Shown in pieces: positions 14,370 to 25,081 of a stretch of DNA of 64,000 bases (its first letter is position 1; each line of letters starts with the position of its first letter). The DNA comes from Pedobacter polysacchareus (GTDB lineage Bacteria; Bacteroidota; Bacteroidia; Sphingobacteriales; Sphingobacteriaceae): NCBI RefSeq assembly GCF_019802255.1, contig NZ_JAHYSS010000004.1, forward strand, positions 186,001-250,000, read 5' to 3'. Under the pieces are notes generated by a model. It was given only the letters and a program-made list of their open reading frames with translations, did no database searches and was not told the origin of the DNA. Made by a program: the position numbers and the translations under genes.

Positions 14370-17300
14370 ATGTTAGGATTTTTAACCAAAGTATTTGGAA
14401 GCAAATCGGAAAGAGATATCAAGGCATTACAGCCTATCGTTATCAAAATCAACGAAGAGTATTCGAAGCTTTCTGTACTGAGCAATGATGAGTTGCGTAA
14501 CAAAACGGTTTATTTTAAGGATGTGATTGCACAGGCTTTAGCGGAGATTGATGGAAAAATCAGTGGCTTAAAAGCCGATGGTGAAAGTCAGGATTTGTCT
14601 TTAGCAGCAAAAACGGCCTTATATGATCAGATCGATGAGCTGATTAAAGAACGTGATAAAGAATTAGAAGTAGTATTACTAGATATATTGCCACAGGCAT
14701 TTGCCGTGGTTAAAGAGACTTCCAGACGTTTCTCAGAAAATGAGCGCCTAGAGGTAACTGCCAGTCAGCACGACAGAGATTATGCGGTACGCAGAAACAA
14801 TGTAACCATTGAAGGCGATAAAGCTTTCTGGGCAAATTCATGGGATGCTGCCGGTACATTGGTGAAATGGAACATGGTACATTACGATGTTCAGTTGATC
14901 GGTGGTATGGTATTACACAGTGGTAAAATCTCTGAGATGGCTACGGGTGAGGGTAAAACTTTAGTAAGTACATTACCTGCTTACCTGAATGCGCTTGCTG
15001 GAAAAGGTGTTCACATTGTAACTGTGAATGATTACCTGGCACGACGTGACTCGGAGTGGAATGGTCCATTATTTGAATTCCATGGGATTAAAGTAGATTG
15101 TATTGATAAGCATGAGCCAAACTCTCAGGAGCGTCGTGATGCTTACCTTGCTGACATTACTTATGGTACCAACAATGAATTTGGTTTTGATTACCTGCGT
15201 GACAATATGTCGCAAACGCCAGACCAGCTGGTGCAGCGTAAATTGCATTTCGCGATGGTGGATGAGGTCGATTCAGTTTTAATTGATGATGCCCGTACAC
15301 CTTTGATCATTTCAGGTCCGGTTCCTTTTGGAGATCAGCATGAATTCCATGAGCTGAAACCAAGGATCGAAAGATTGGTAGCTGCACAAAGAGAATATGT
15401 AACTAAGGCTTTAAATGAAGCTAAAAAATTAATTAATGATGGTAAGGCCGGAACCGAAGAAGGTGAAGGTGGTTTAGCGCTATTACGTGCACACCGTGGT
15501 TTGCCTAAAAATAAAGCATTGATCAAGTTTTTAAGTGAGGGTAGTGTTAAACAAACCTTATTGAAAACTGAAAATCATTACATGGCTGATCAGTCGAAGA
15601 ACATGCCGAAAGTAGATTCGGAATTGTACTTCTATATTGATGAGAAAAACAACCAGGTAGAGCTGACTGAAAAAGGTATTGAGCTGATCACCAAATCTGG
15701 TGAGGATGCGCATTTCTTCGTATTGCCGGATGTAGGTACAGAGATCGCTGAGATTGAAAAATCTAACCTGACGAATGAAGAGAAGATTGCACAGAAGGAT
15801 GCCCTGATGCGCGATTACTCGATTAAAGCAGAAAGAATTCACTCGGTAAACCAATTGCTGAAAGCTTATACTTTATTTGAGATTGATGTGGAATACATCA
15901 TCGATGAAGGAAAGATCAAAATTGTTGACGAGCAAACTGGTCGTATTATGGATGGCCGTCGTTATTCTGACGGTTTACACCAGGCGATTGAAGCAAAAGA
16001 AAATGTGAAAGTAGAAGATGCTTCACAGACTTATGCAACAGTAACCCTTCAAAACTTCTTCCGTATGTACCATAAACTTTGTGGTATGACAGGTACAGCA
16101 ACTACTGAAGCTGGTGAGTTCTGGTCGATCTATAAACTGGATGTAGTGGAAATCCCTACCAACAGAGTGATCTCTAGAATTGACCACCAGGATTATGTTT
16201 ACCGTACGGTTCGTGAAAAATACAATGCAGTAGCAGAAGAGATTGTTAAATTAACAGAAGCAGGCCGCCCGGTATTGGTAGGTACAACTTCAGTTGAGAT
16301 TTCTGAGTTATTGAGCAGAATGCTGAAACTTCGTGGAATTAAACACAATGTGTTGAACGCGAAGATGCACCAGAGAGAGGCGGATATCGTAGCTGAAGCA
16401 GGTCAGGCTGGACAGGTAACGATTGCAACCAACATGGCTGGTCGTGGTACGGATATTAAGCTAGGTGCTGGTGTTAAAGAAGCAGGTGGTTTGGCTATCG
16501 TAGGTACAGAACGTCATGAGTCTCGTCGTGTAGACAGACAGCTACGTGGTCGTGCAGGTCGTCAGGGTGATCCAGGTTCTTCTCAGTTCTTCGTATCTCT
16601 TGAAGATAACTTAATGAGGTTATTTGGTTCTGAAAGAATCTCTAACATCATGGTAAAAATGGGCATCGAAGATGGTGAAGTGATTCAGCATTCGATGATC
16701 ACCAAATCTATTGAGCGTGCACAGAAGAAAGTAGAAGAAAACAACTTTGGTATCCGTAAGCGTCTATTAGAGTATGATGATGTGATGAACTCACAGCGTA
16801 CTGTAATTTATGCAAAACGTAAAAATGCATTGTTCGGTGAGCGTTTAGACGTGGACATGAACAACATGACTTTCGACGTAGCTGAAGACATTGTTACGGA
16901 ATATAAAGAAGAAGGAAATTACGAAGGTTTCAAACTGGAAGTGATCAAAAACTTCTCTGCAGATACGACTATTGATGAAGCAGAATTCAGTGCAAGAAAT
17001 ATTCACCACCTGACTGATAAATTGTTTGAAGAAGTAACGGCATTCTATGCTAGAAAATCTGAAGGCATTATCCAGCAGGCCATGCCAGTATTGAATCAGG
17101 TATTCGAAGAGCGTGGAGAACACATTGAGCAAATCATTGTTCCGTTTACAGATGGTATTCGCAGCATCCAGGTGCCGGTTAATTTGAAAAAAGCAATCGA
17201 CAACCATGGTCGTGAGGTGACTAAATCATTCGAAAAAACAATTGTACTGGCCTTGATCGATGAATCATGGAAAGAACACTTGCGTGAAATGGACGAGTTG

Positions 17301-17681
17301 AAACAGTCGGTTCAAAATGCGGTATACGAGCAAAAAGATCCACTGATCATTTACAAAATGGAAGCCTTTAACTTGTTTAAAAACATGTTGAATGCGGTAA
17401 ATAAAGAAGTAGTTAGTTTCTTATATAAAGGTGGTATTCCAATTGAAACAGATCCTAATGACGTTAGAGAAGCTCAGGCACCAAGACCTGCTCCGAGCAA
17501 ATTGAAAATGTCAAAACCGGATTTTGAAATTTCAGTTGGTCATGAACCAATGACTATGGAAGATACTCGTGAAGCCGCACCACAGCAGCCCATCCGTAAA
17601 GAAGTGACGGTAGGCAGAAATGATATGTGCCCTTGCGGAAGCGGTAAGAAATTCAAAAACTGCCACGGCGCAGGATTGTAA
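14370..17681 (+). CDS. secA: Preprotein translocase ATPase SecA
   Basis: SecA drives unfolded preproteins through SecYEG at the inner membrane using ATP. The 1103-residue length fits the long Bacteroidota form, enlarged by insertions in the first half. Walker A is MATGEGKT (Lys196) and the DEAD-like Walker B is [32 protein letters not shown] and [14 protein letters not shown] are the motifs of the second helicase domain. The C-terminus ends with the zinc-binding SEC-C motif [14 protein letters not shown]. The gene is isolated, with a 218-base upstream gap in which I could not fix a clean promoter, and is followed by a terminator. Confidence 0.98.
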   Translation: MLGFLTKVFGSKSERDIKALQPIVIKINEEYSKLSVLSNDELRNKTVYFKDVIAQALAEIDGKISGLKADGESQDLSLAAKTALYDQIDELIKERDKELEVVLLDILPQAFAVVKETSRRFSENERLEVTASQHDRDYAVRRNNVTIEGDKAFWANSWDAAGTLVKWNMVHYDVQLIGGMVLHSGKISEMATGEGKTLVSTLPAYLNALAGKGVHIVTVNDYLARRDSEWNGPLFEFHGIKVDCIDKHEPNSQERRDAYLADITYGTNNEFGFDYLRDNMSQTPDQLVQRKLHFAMVDEVDSVLIDDARTPLIISGPVPFGDQHEFHELKPRIERLVAAQREYVTKALNEAKKLINDGKAGTEEGEGGLALLRAHRGLPKNKALIKFLSEGSVKQTLLKTENHYMADQSKNMPKVDSELYFYIDEKNNQVELTEKGIELITKSGEDAHFFVLPDVGTEIAEIEKSNLTNEEKIAQKDALMRDYSIKAERIHSVNQLLKAYTLFEIDVEYIIDEGKIKIVDEQTGRIMDGRRYSDGLHQAIEAKENVKVEDASQTYATVTLQNFFRMYHKLCGMTGTATTEAGEFWSIYKLDVVEIPTNRVISRIDHQDYVYRTVREKYNAVAEEIVKLTEAGRPVLVGTTSVEISELLSRMLKLRGIKHNVLNAKMHQREADIVAEAGQAGQVTIATNMAGRGTDIKLGAGVKEAGGLAIVGTERHESRRVDRQLRGRAGRQGDPGSSQFFVSLEDNLMRLFGSERISNIMVKMGIEDGEVIQHSMITKSIERAQKKVEENNFGIRKRLLEYDDVMNSQRTVIYAKRKNALFGERLDVDMNNMTFDVAEDIVTEYKEEGNYEGFKLEVIKNFSADTTIDEAEFSARNIHHLTDKLFEEVTAFYARKSEGIIQQAMPVLNQVFEERGEHIEQIIVPFTDGIRSIQVPVNLKKAIDNHGREVTKSFEKTIVLALIDESWKEHLREMDELKQSVQNAVYEQKDPLIIYKMEAFNLFKNMLNAVNKEVVSFLYKGGIPIETDPNDVREAQAPRPAPSKLKMSKPDFEISVGHEPMTMEDTREAAPQQPIRKEVTVGRNDMCPCGSGKKFKNCHGAGL

Positions 17682-17697
17682 TTTGTAATACACATTT

Positions 17698-17740
17698 AGA
17701 ATGCCGATTTTTGTAACAAAAAATTCGGCATTCTTTTTTT
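17698..17740 (+). terminator. secA terminator
   Basis: AGAATGCCGA and TTCGGCATTCT form a stem with one bulge around an A/T-rich loop, followed by eight T's. It lies 17 bases after the secA stop, and this is why an ATG at 17701 inside the hairpin is not taken as the start of the next gene. Confidence 0.8.
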
Positions 17741-17751
17741 TAAGCCCTTTC

Positions 17752-18210
17752 ATGAAGATATTATTTACCAGTATATTGTGTTGTTTCTCCATCGTTCTTT
17801 TTGCCCAGCAGAAAGGAGAGGTGGTGGTGATTAAAGATCCCATGATTGATAGCTTGATTGCAAAGCGGATCGCTTTGTACACCAAGTCTGCTGGTACTGC
17901 CGGCGGTACTCCCGCTAAACCCGGGGCTGCAATTGTTGGTCAGATGGGGTATCGCGTACAGATATTTTATGGCTCCGACAGGCGTCAGGTATTTTCGGAA
18001 CAAGCCCGCTTTAAATCTGCTTACCAGAATTTAAACACCTATATTACTTACAAAGAACCTAATTATTATTTGCGGGTTGGCGATTTTAGAACACGTTTGG
18101 AAGCCCAGCGTTTGTTAAATGAGCTGAGACCCATGTTTCCAACCCTGTTTATTTTTAGGGAGAAAATAAATGCACCTAACCTAGATTATAGCAATGACAA
18201 TGAAAGATAA
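17752..18210 (+). CDS. SPOR-domain secreted protein
   Basis: The chosen start, MKILFTSILCCFSIVLFAQQ, gives a clean signal peptide; an upstream in-frame ATG at 17701 lies in the secA terminator. The mature protein (about 130 residues) has a Pro/Gly/Ala-rich linker and a C-terminal SPOR domain (GYRVQIFYGSDRRQVFSEQ to FRTRLEAQRLLNEL). SPOR domains bind denuded peptidoglycan glycan strands, usually at the septum. This protein may have a role in cell-wall binding or division in the periplasm, which is inference from the domain. It overlaps the start of the M20 gene by 17 bases. Confidence 0.85.
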   Translation: MKILFTSILCCFSIVLFAQQKGEVVVIKDPMIDSLIAKRIALYTKSAGTAGGTPAKPGAAIVGQMGYRVQIFYGSDRRQVFSEQARFKSAYQNLNTYITYKEPNYYLRVGDFRTRLEAQRLLNELRPMFPTLFIFREKINAPNLDYSNDNER

Positions 18211-19381
18211 GATCCAAACCCTAGCGCTTGATATTTTTGATCAGGTGAGAGGCTACCGTCAGCATATTCATGCCAATCCTGAACTTTCCTTTAAAGAGTT
18301 TGAAACTTCAGCTTATATTAAAAGTCACCTGGATGAATGGGGAATCCCTTATACAGAAATGGCGAATACAGGGGTAGTTGGATTGATTAAGGGGGACATT
18401 CCATCTGATCAAATTATCGCATTGCGTGCAGATATGGACGCTTTGCCAATCATAGAGGCAAATGATAAACCTTATGCTTCAAAAAATCCAGGAGTGATGC
18501 ATGCCTGCGGTCATGATGTTCACAGTTCTTCGTTATTGGGAACGGCTTTCATCCTGAACAGCCTGAAAGCAGAATTTGCAGGCACCATTAAATTGATTTT
18601 TCAACCGGGAGAAGAAGTGCTTCCAGGTGGTGCCAGTATCATGATTAAAGAAGGGGTGTTAGAGAATCCTAAGCCACAGGCGATCCTTGGACAGCATGTG
18701 ATGCCATTAATTGATGCAGGTAAGGTTGGTTTTCGCTCAGGTATTTATATGGCCTCAACGGACGAATTATACGTAACTGTGCATGGTAAAGGCGGCCATG
18801 GTGCCCAGCCTCACCAGAATATTGATCCGGTAGTGATTGCTTCGCACATCATTATCGCTTTGCAGCAAATTGTCAGCAGAAATGCAGACCCACGCTTGCC
18901 TTCTGTACTTTCTTTTGGAAAGGTGCAGGCCAATGGAGCAACGAATATCATTCCTAATGAAGTGAAAATGGAAGGTACTTTCAGAACACTGAATGAAGAA
19001 TGGCGTAAGGAAGCAAAATTACTGATGAAAAAAATGGCAGAAGGCATTGCTGAAAGTATGGGCGGAAGCTGCGATTTTAACATCATGAACGGCTATCCTT
19101 ACCTGATCAATGAGCCGGTATTGAGCGATAATGCACGTGCGCATGCAGAAGATTATTTAGGAAAAGAGAATGTGCTGGAATTGGATATCTGGATGGCAGC
19201 GGAAGATTTTGCCTACTATTCGCAGGTAACCGATGCTTGTTTTTATAGGTTAGGAACCGGAAATAAAGAAAAAGGAACCAGCTATTCTGTGCATACGCCA
19301 AACTTTGATATTGATGAGGATGCTTTAAAATTGTCGACTGGCCTAATGGCTTATCTTGCATTAAAGCAGTTGGGTAATTAG
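18194..19381 (+). CDS. M20 family amidohydrolase (cytoplasmic)
   Basis: This 395-residue metal-dependent hydrolase lacks a signal peptide. Metal-binding motifs of the M20D branch are clear: MHACGHDVHSS (residues 101-111), PGEEVLPGG and MAAEDFAYYS near the C-terminus. A dimerisation or lid domain (GKGGHGAQPHQNIDPV) lies in the middle. Relatives include N-acetyl-amino-acid deacetylases, hippurate hydrolase and IAA-amino-acid hydrolases. The substrate cannot be assigned. Its start overlaps the SPOR gene, so they are co-transcribed. An alternative ATG lies two codons downstream at 18200. Compare the exported relative at 28582. Confidence 0.92.
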   Translation: MTMKDKIQTLALDIFDQVRGYRQHIHANPELSFKEFETSAYIKSHLDEWGIPYTEMANTGVVGLIKGDIPSDQIIALRADMDALPIIEANDKPYASKNPGVMHACGHDVHSSSLLGTAFILNSLKAEFAGTIKLIFQPGEEVLPGGASIMIKEGVLENPKPQAILGQHVMPLIDAGKVGFRSGIYMASTDELYVTVHGKGGHGAQPHQNIDPVVIASHIIIALQQIVSRNADPRLPSVLSFGKVQANGATNIIPNEVKMEGTFRTLNEEWRKEAKLLMKKMAEGIAESMGGSCDFNIMNGYPYLINEPVLSDNARAHAEDYLGKENVLELDIWMAAEDFAYYSQVTDACFYRLGTGNKEKGTSYSVHTPNFDIDEDALKLSTGLMAYLALKQLGN

Positions 19382-19442
19382 GTTGCGGTTGTTAAACCAC
19401 CGCATCGGCATTAATTTTTGTGTACTGTTCCCGGATTTCCCA

Positions 19443-20384
19443 ATGAAGAAAATACTTTTGTTAGCGGTTTGCATTTTGTTTTTTGGAAAAGGTTTTAGCC
19501 AGGAGATTCCGCGCTTTAACCCGGATACCATTAAAACTATCCAGCTGGATTCTGCAGTCAATATCGTGTCGCAAAAGTTCGGTGTAGAGACGTTTATTAA
19601 TGCGATCATCACCGATAATAGCTTTTATCAGGCTTTCCGGAATATGAAGAAGTACGGTTTCATCGCCGAAAACAGAATTTATACCTACGATAAAAAGAAT
19701 AAAGTAAACGGCAGGATTTACCGGAAAATCAGACATAGCCCTAAAGGGCCGGTCAAGATGGAATACCTGGTGAAACAGGATACGGGAAAGGTGTACAAGA
19801 AAAATGGCAAATACCAGTTGTATACGATTGAGATGTTTGATTACATCTTTATGAACGCGTATCAGTCGGAATTTGTATCTGAAGGGCCTATGACTACTGG
19901 TAAAGGAGCCGAAAGTAATGAAAGCTATAAAGATAAACTGAAGACCCTCATTTTTGCCCCCGGAAGACCTATTAAAGGCTTGCCATTTATCGGCAGTAAA
20001 ACACAAATCTTTACGGCCAATATGCGCCAGTATTACGATTATAGCTATGCCAGCGGAACTTACCTGGATTCTATTCCAGTGTACCGTTTCAAGGTGACGG
20101 TGAAACCCGACCTGAGCAATGGTACCAAAGAGGGCTTGATGATTAAGGAACTGACCACTATTTTTGATCAGCGTACTTTTGAGATTCTGGGTCGTTATGT
20201 GGACATGAAATATAGCAATATGCTGTTTGATTTCAACGTACAGATGAACATTGAAATGAGTTATTTTGGAGGGGAGAAATTACCCACTAAGATCACTTAT
20301 CAGGGGAATTGGGACTATCCTTTTAAAAAGGAAGAACGGGCAAGTTTTTTAATTGTTCATAAGGACTACGATACCGGGAAATAG
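19443..20384 (+). CDS. Secreted protein of unknown function
   Basis: I start at 19443, where MKKILLLAVCILFFGKGFSQ gives a typical signal peptide; an upstream in-frame ATG at 19383 would bury it. The mature part (about 293 residues) is basic and beta-rich, with segments such as PVYRFKVTVKPD, MIKELTTIFDQRTFEILGRYVDMKYS and TKITYQGNWDYPF that look like an outer-membrane-associated or lipid-binding beta structure. I recognise no named family. It lies in a run of plus-strand genes (17752-26158), 61 bases after the M20 gene. A promoter follows it, so it may end a transcription unit. Confidence 0.75.
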   Translation: MKKILLLAVCILFFGKGFSQEIPRFNPDTIKTIQLDSAVNIVSQKFGVETFINAIITDNSFYQAFRNMKKYGFIAENRIYTYDKKNKVNGRIYRKIRHSPKGPVKMEYLVKQDTGKVYKKNGKYQLYTIEMFDYIFMNAYQSEFVSEGPMTTGKGAESNESYKDKLKTLIFAPGRPIKGLPFIGSKTQIFTANMRQYYDYSYASGTYLDSIPVYRFKVTVKPDLSNGTKEGLMIKELTTIFDQRTFEILGRYVDMKYSNMLFDFNVQMNIEMSYFGGEKLPTKITYQGNWDYPFKKEERASFLIVHKDYDTGK

Positions 20385-20401
20385 ATTTCCGAATTTTAAA
20401 A

Positions 20402-20409
20402 TATATTTG
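20402..20409 (+). promoter_or_regulatory. -7 element (TATATTTG) for the serine hydrolase gene
   Basis: Exact TAnnTTTG match 19 bases upstream of the ATG at 20429. No good -33 TTG is visible, so confidence is moderate. Confidence 0.45.
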
Positions 20410-20428
20410 ATAGACAAATTGTTCTGTT

Positions 20429-21979
20429 ATGAAAAAAATTAGGTTCATCGTCTTTTCTTTTGTAATTCTTGGATTTACAGGAGTTGTTCAAGCACAGGTA
20501 CTGACCAGTAAACAGGTGGATAGCCTGGTGGAAAAGACGCTGACTGCTTTTGATGTTCCTGGGATTGCGGTAGCGATTGTAAAAGATGGGAAAGTGATTC
20601 ACTCTAAAGGATATGGGCTTCGCTCTATCAGGACGAAGGAGGCAGTCAACGAAAATACTTTTTTCGGAATTGCTTCCAATAGCAAGGCTTTTACTGCCGC
20701 AGGATTGGGCATATTGGTTGATGAAGGGAAACTGAAATGGGACGATAAGGTGGTAGATCTGATTCCTGGATTTAAGCTGTATAATCCTTATGTGACCCAG
20801 GAATTTACCGTAAGGGACTTATTGACCCACCGTTCTGGTTTAGGCTTAGGTGCAGGAGACCTGATGATTTTCCCGGATTCTAACCGGGTAACTAAGGCGG
20901 AACTGATTCATAATATGCGTTACCTGAAACCTGTTTCTGGGTTCAGGACTAAATTTGACTACGATAACCTGCTGTATATTGTGGCAGGAGAGGTACTGGC
21001 AAAAGTATCGGGAATGAGCTGGGAAGATTTTGTCGAAACCAGAATCATGCGCCCGATAGGAATGAGCCAGAGTGCCGGTGCTTACCCTCGTCTGAAAGAC
21101 AAAAAGAATGTGATTGATGCACATAGTTTGATTGATGGAAAGCTAACCGTAGTCAGTAAAGGTTTTCCTGAGATTTCCAACGCTGCAGGTGGCATCTGGT
21201 CGAATGTAACAGAGATGAGCAAATGGGCGATCATGCAGATGGATAATGGCAAATATGGCGAGGGATTAAAGAAGAATTTATTCAGTGAAGAAGTACATCG
21301 GGAAATGTGGAGCCCGCAAACGATCATCGCAGGTGGTTCTTTTAACAGTTATGGACTGGGCTGGTTTTTGAGCGCTATTAACGGAAAATTAGAAGTTTCA
21401 CATACCGGTGGTTTAAGTGGGATTGTGACGCAGGTGACTTTAATTCCGGAACTGAAACTGGGCATTATTGTGCTGACCAATCAGGAGAGCGGTTATGCTT
21501 TTTCGTCCATTACCAACACGATAAAAGATGGTTATTTTGGCATCAAAGGGAAGGATAGAATTGCGGTTTATAAAGGGTATGCATCGGAAGATGAAGCCGA
21601 AAGTAAAAAGGTGACTGATGAGGTTTGGGCAGCAATTACGGCTGAACAGCAAAAGAATACCCAAAAAGTTGACCTGAGCGTTTATGAAGGTTCTTTTGTT
21701 GACCCATGGTTTGGTGAGGTTGTCATTAAAAAAGTAAATGGTAAACCTTGGTTTCAATCTCTGAATTCCCCGAAATTGGCTGGTGAAATGCTGCCTTATA
21801 AAGGAAATACTTTTGTGGTGAAATGGACAGACCGAAGTATGCATGCAGATGCTTTTGCGATCTTCTCTCTAGATAAAGAAGGCAAAGCTTCCGGTCTGAA
21901 AATGGCCGCTGTTTCTCCATTAACGGATTTCAGTTACGATTTCCAGGATCTTGATTTTACACGTGCTGCAAAAAAATAA
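20429..21979 (+). CDS. Serine beta-lactamase-like hydrolase (class C / PBP4* family), exported
   Basis: A signal peptide (1-22, ending VQAQ) precedes a beta-lactamase/DD-peptidase fold. The nucleophile motif is SNSK (Ser83, Lys86), the Tyr motif is YDN (within FDYDNLLYIV), and the third motif is HTGG. A C-terminal domain (about 400-516), DUF3471-like, follows (VDLSVYEGSFVDPWFGEV). Such proteins are usually periplasmic D-amino-acid-specific esterases or peptidases and rarely true beta-lactamases. No resistance role can be claimed. The gene is 6 bases upstream of an SGNH hydrolase gene and the two are probably co-transcribed. Confidence 0.9.
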   Translation: MKKIRFIVFSFVILGFTGVVQAQVLTSKQVDSLVEKTLTAFDVPGIAVAIVKDGKVIHSKGYGLRSIRTKEAVNENTFFGIASNSKAFTAAGLGILVDEGKLKWDDKVVDLIPGFKLYNPYVTQEFTVRDLLTHRSGLGLGAGDLMIFPDSNRVTKAELIHNMRYLKPVSGFRTKFDYDNLLYIVAGEVLAKVSGMSWEDFVETRIMRPIGMSQSAGAYPRLKDKKNVIDAHSLIDGKLTVVSKGFPEISNAAGGIWSNVTEMSKWAIMQMDNGKYGEGLKKNLFSEEVHREMWSPQTIIAGGSFNSYGLGWFLSAINGKLEVSHTGGLSGIVTQVTLIPELKLGIIVLTNQESGYAFSSITNTIKDGYFGIKGKDRIAVYKGYASEDEAESKKVTDEVWAAITAEQQKNTQKVDLSVYEGSFVDPWFGEVVIKKVNGKPWFQSLNSPKLAGEMLPYKGNTFVVKWTDRSMHADAFAIFSLDKEGKASGLKMAAVSPLTDFSYDFQDLDFTRAAKK

Positions 21980-21984
21980 TACTC

Positions 21985-22650
21985 ATGAAATATAATCAAA
22001 AGTTAAGTCTCCTGCTGGTACCAATGGCATTGTTTGTCCTATTTACTGCGATGAATTTTAAGCCTAAAAAGATTATTTTTTTTGGCGATTCTATCACCCA
22101 GATGGGGGTAGCACCAGGAGGGTATGTAGACTTGATCCGTAAGTCTCTGGATCCTTTGAAATATGAAGTCATCGGATCTGGTATCGGTGGAAATAAGGTT
22201 TACGATCTTTACCTACGGATGGAGGAGGATGTGCTGTCAAAAAAGCCGGATCTGGTGGTGATTTATGTTGGTGTGAATGATGTATGGCATAAGCAATCGA
22301 TGCGTACAGGAACGGATTATGATAAGTTTATCGCCTTTTATCAGGCGTTGATCAACAAGATTCAGGCAAGCGGTTCAAAGGTAGTTTTATGTACGCCTGC
22401 GGTGATCGGGGAGAAGAAAAATGGAGCAAATGAAATGGATGCCGATTTGGACAAGTATTCAGGAGCGATAAGGGAGCTGGCAAATAAAAATAAATTGCCA
22501 CTATGCGATCTTAGGGATTTGTTTAAAACCTATGAGGAAAAAAATAATATAGCAGATGTGGCCAAGGGAGTTTTAACGACTGATGGTGTACATTTGAACG
22601 ATAAAGGGAATCAGACCCTTGCAGAAGTATTGATCCCACTGTTGAAATAA
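21985..22650 (+). CDS. SGNH/GDSL hydrolase, exported or membrane-anchored
   Basis: A hydrophobic N-terminus (residues 8-25) acts as signal or anchor. The catalytic blocks of a GDSL esterase are present in order: IIFFGDSITQMG (Ser36), SGIGGNKVYDL (Gly block), VIYVGVNDVWH (Asn block) and DGVHLNDKGN with the Asp-x-x-His pair near the C-terminus. At 221 residues it is a minimal single-domain lipase/acylhydrolase of the rhamnogalacturonan acetylesterase or TesA type. It probably removes acyl groups from carbohydrates or lipids in the periplasm. It directly follows the serine hydrolase gene. Confidence 0.88.
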   Translation: MKYNQKLSLLLVPMALFVLFTAMNFKPKKIIFFGDSITQMGVAPGGYVDLIRKSLDPLKYEVIGSGIGGNKVYDLYLRMEEDVLSKKPDLVVIYVGVNDVWHKQSMRTGTDYDKFIAFYQALINKIQASGSKVVLCTPAVIGEKKNGANEMDADLDKYSGAIRELANKNKLPLCDLRDLFKTYEEKNNIADVAKGVLTTDGVHLNDKGNQTLAEVLIPLLK

Positions 22651-22704
22651 ACAAACGGATAAAAATAAGGTGATTAGAGAAAGAGATTATAAAAATATTA
22701 AAGA

Positions 22705-24711
22705 ATGATTAACCAGGATACCATCAGCAAGATCATGGAAACCGTCCGCATTGAGGAAGTGGTTGGTGATTTTGTGTCTTTAAAAAAACGTGGTACCAGT
22801 TTGATAGGGAATTGCCCTTTTCACAATGAGAAAACACCTTCTTTCCACGTTTCTGTGGCCAAGGGGATTTACAAGTGTTTCGGCTGTGGTAAAGGAGGTG
22901 ATTCGGTCCATTTTATTATGGACCATGAGAAGTATTCTTATCCGGAAGCGTTAAAGTTTCTGGCTCAGAAATACCATATTGAGGTGGAGGAGACGGTACA
23001 GTCTCCACAAAATATTGAAGCCCAGAATGCGCGGGAAAGCTTATACATTGTTTCAGAATTTGCGGCGGGTTTCTTTGCCAATGAACTGTGGACAGGGGAT
23101 CAGGGCCGTGCCATTGGCCTGAGCTATTTTAAAGAGCGGGGTTTCCGGGAAGACATCGTTAAGAAGTTCCAATTGGGTTACTCTCCGGATGTTTGGGATG
23201 CCTTGATTCAGCATGCGGTTTCGGCTGGACATAAAGAAGAATACCTGGAGAAAACAGGCCTGGCGATCAGAAATGATAAGGGCAAGCTGTATGATCGTTT
23301 CAGGGGCAGGGTGATGTTCCCCATCCACAATTTTACGGGTAGGATCATTGGCTTTGGCGGTAGAACGCTGAAAACAGATAAAAATGTCCCTAAATACGTC
23401 AATTCACCGGAAAGTGATATTTACCATAAGTCGAATGTGCTTTATGGGTTGTTCCATGCCAAAAAGGCCATTCGTGACACGGATAACTGTTATTTAGTAG
23501 AAGGTTATGCGGATGTACTCGCTGCACACCAGGCAGGAATAGAAAATGTAGTGGCCTCATCAGGTACTTCATTGACAACGGAGCAGATTCGTCTGATTGG
23601 CCGTTTTACAGAAAATGTTACGATTCTTTATGATGGCGATGCTGCGGGGATTAAGGCCTCTTTACGTGGATTAGACATGATCCTGGAGGAGGGTTTGAAC
23701 GTAAAAGTTGTTTCCTTCCCTGATGGTCATGACCCCGATTCTTACATGCACCATGTAGGCTCTGGAGCATTTAAAAAATACATTGAAGAGCACCGTAAAG
23801 ATTTTATTCTTTACAAAGCGAATATCCTGCTGAAAGAAGCAGGTTCCGATCCGATCAAAAGGGCAGGCATCATCCGTGATATTGTAGAAAGTATTGCGAA
23901 GATCCCAGATGATATTAAGGCCTCGATTTTCATCAAGGAATGCAGCAGCCTGCTGCAGGTAGAAGAGCGTATTTTACTTTCTGAGCTGAATAAGATCAGG
24001 ATGGCGAAATTCAGGAAATCGAGTGCTGGTCAATCAGGCGCTGGAAATTCCGGGGTCGGTTCTTCTGGTTTCCAACAGCAAAATCAAAACCAATATCAGC
24101 CTTATCCTGATGGGCCGCCTGACAATCTTTTTGAGGTTCCAGGTGCTGGCGGAGAAGCGGCGGAAGCGGCTGCAGCCGAGGAAAGTGATTTGCTGCAGGA
24201 GCAGGAAGTAGTGCGTCTTTTATTGGCCTATGGCCATGAGCTGGTGAGCTGGGATAAGATTGATAATATGTATATCGGTTCTTTCATTATGCAGAACCTC
24301 GCAGATGTAAGCTTTACCGATCCGACGTGTAAAATCATTATTGATACCTATAATGAAGAAATAGAAAATGGCCACCTGCCGGTAGCCAGCCAGTTTATCA
24401 ACAGTGAAAACCGGAATATTGTAGAACTGGCAATTACGCTGTCTACCTCTCCGTATTCCCTAAGTGAAAACTGGTACAATAAGCACAATATTTATGTTAG
24501 GGATGAAAGTGTCAACTTAAAGGCGACCGTTCTTGGTGGGATTTTTCACCTTAAAAAAGGGAAGGTAGCGCGGATGCTCTCAGATATTTCTAAAGAGATT
24601 AAAACAGAAAATGATCCGGTTAATCTGGAGATTCTGATGCAGCGCTTTATGTTTATGAAAAGCGTGGAAAGAGAGATTTCGAAGTTCCTGGGAACGGTGA
24701 TTTTAAAATAG
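22705..24711 (+). CDS. dnaG: DNA primase
   Basis: DnaG makes RNA primers for the replication fork. The N-terminal zinc-binding domain has Cys37, His40, Cys58 and Cys61 (NCPFH and YKCFGCG). The RNA polymerase core follows (RFRGRVMFPIHNFTGRIIGFGGR), and then the TOPRIM domain with LVEGYADVLAAHQAG and ILYDGDAAG for metal binding. A Gly/Gln-rich linker (about 430-480) leads to a C-terminal helicase-interaction domain. The length of 668 residues is usual for the phylum. The yraN gene begins on the base after its stop, so the pair is translationally linked. Confidence 0.97.
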   Translation: MINQDTISKIMETVRIEEVVGDFVSLKKRGTSLIGNCPFHNEKTPSFHVSVAKGIYKCFGCGKGGDSVHFIMDHEKYSYPEALKFLAQKYHIEVEETVQSPQNIEAQNARESLYIVSEFAAGFFANELWTGDQGRAIGLSYFKERGFREDIVKKFQLGYSPDVWDALIQHAVSAGHKEEYLEKTGLAIRNDKGKLYDRFRGRVMFPIHNFTGRIIGFGGRTLKTDKNVPKYVNSPESDIYHKSNVLYGLFHAKKAIRDTDNCYLVEGYADVLAAHQAGIENVVASSGTSLTTEQIRLIGRFTENVTILYDGDAAGIKASLRGLDMILEEGLNVKVVSFPDGHDPDSYMHHVGSGAFKKYIEEHRKDFILYKANILLKEAGSDPIKRAGIIRDIVESIAKIPDDIKASIFIKECSSLLQVEERILLSELNKIRMAKFRKSSAGQSGAGNSGVGSSGFQQQNQNQYQPYPDGPPDNLFEVPGAGGEAAEAAAAEESDLLQEQEVVRLLLAYGHELVSWDKIDNMYIGSFIMQNLADVSFTDPTCKIIIDTYNEEIENGHLPVASQFINSENRNIVELAITLSTSPYSLSENWYNKHNIYVRDESVNLKATVLGGIFHLKKGKVARMLSDISKEIKTENDPVNLEILMQRFMFMKSVEREISKFLGTVILK

Positions 24712-25074
24712 ATGGCAGCGCATAACGAACTCGGCCAGCGTGGGGAGGAGATCGCCAGAGCCTATCTGGAAAATGCAGGGTACCGCATTTTAAATGTGAA
24801 TTGGAGATACGCAAGGGCAGAAGTAGACGTTATAGCTGATCAGGGAGGAACCCTGATTTTTGTGGAAGTGAAAACCCGTACCAGTATTGATTTTGGGGAG
24901 CCGGAAGATTTTGTAGACCGCAAAAAGGAGAAACAATTGGAATTTGCTTCCTCGGCCTATATTGAGTTAAAACAACATCAGGGAGAAATCCGTTTTGATA
25001 TTATTGCCATTACTTTTGAGCAAAAAAACAGTTATAAAATTAATCACATTGAAGATGCATTCTGGCCAAGTTAA
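24712..25074 (+). CDS. yraN: YraN family (UPF0102) putative endonuclease
   Basis: 120 residues with the UPF0102 signature: GQRGEEIARAYLENAGYRIL, NWRYARAEVDVIA and LIFVEVKTRTS. These are the conserved residues of a restriction-endonuclease-like or Holliday-junction-resolvase-like core (E...D...ExK). Family members are widespread but their biological role is not settled. The gene starts immediately after dnaG, which supports a replication or repair role. Its end lies 7 bases before the following lipoprotein gene start that I selected at 25082. Confidence 0.93.
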   Translation: MAAHNELGQRGEEIARAYLENAGYRILNVNWRYARAEVDVIADQGGTLIFVEVKTRTSIDFGEPEDFVDRKKEKQLEFASSAYIELKQHQGEIRFDIIAITFEQKNSYKINHIEDAFWPS

Positions 25075-25081
25075 AAAAATC

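Noticed and set aside
15558..15854. Antisense open frames inside secA
   Set aside because: They are shadows of a highly conserved gene, with no protein-like pattern.
17701..17751. Upstream start for the SPOR protein
   Set aside because: This ATG lies inside the secA terminator hairpin; ATG 17752 gives a clean signal peptide.
20429..21979. Antibiotic resistance beta-lactamase
   Set aside because: The SxxK and HTGG motifs are shared by many DD-peptidase-like esterases, and the C-terminal domain points to this general family.
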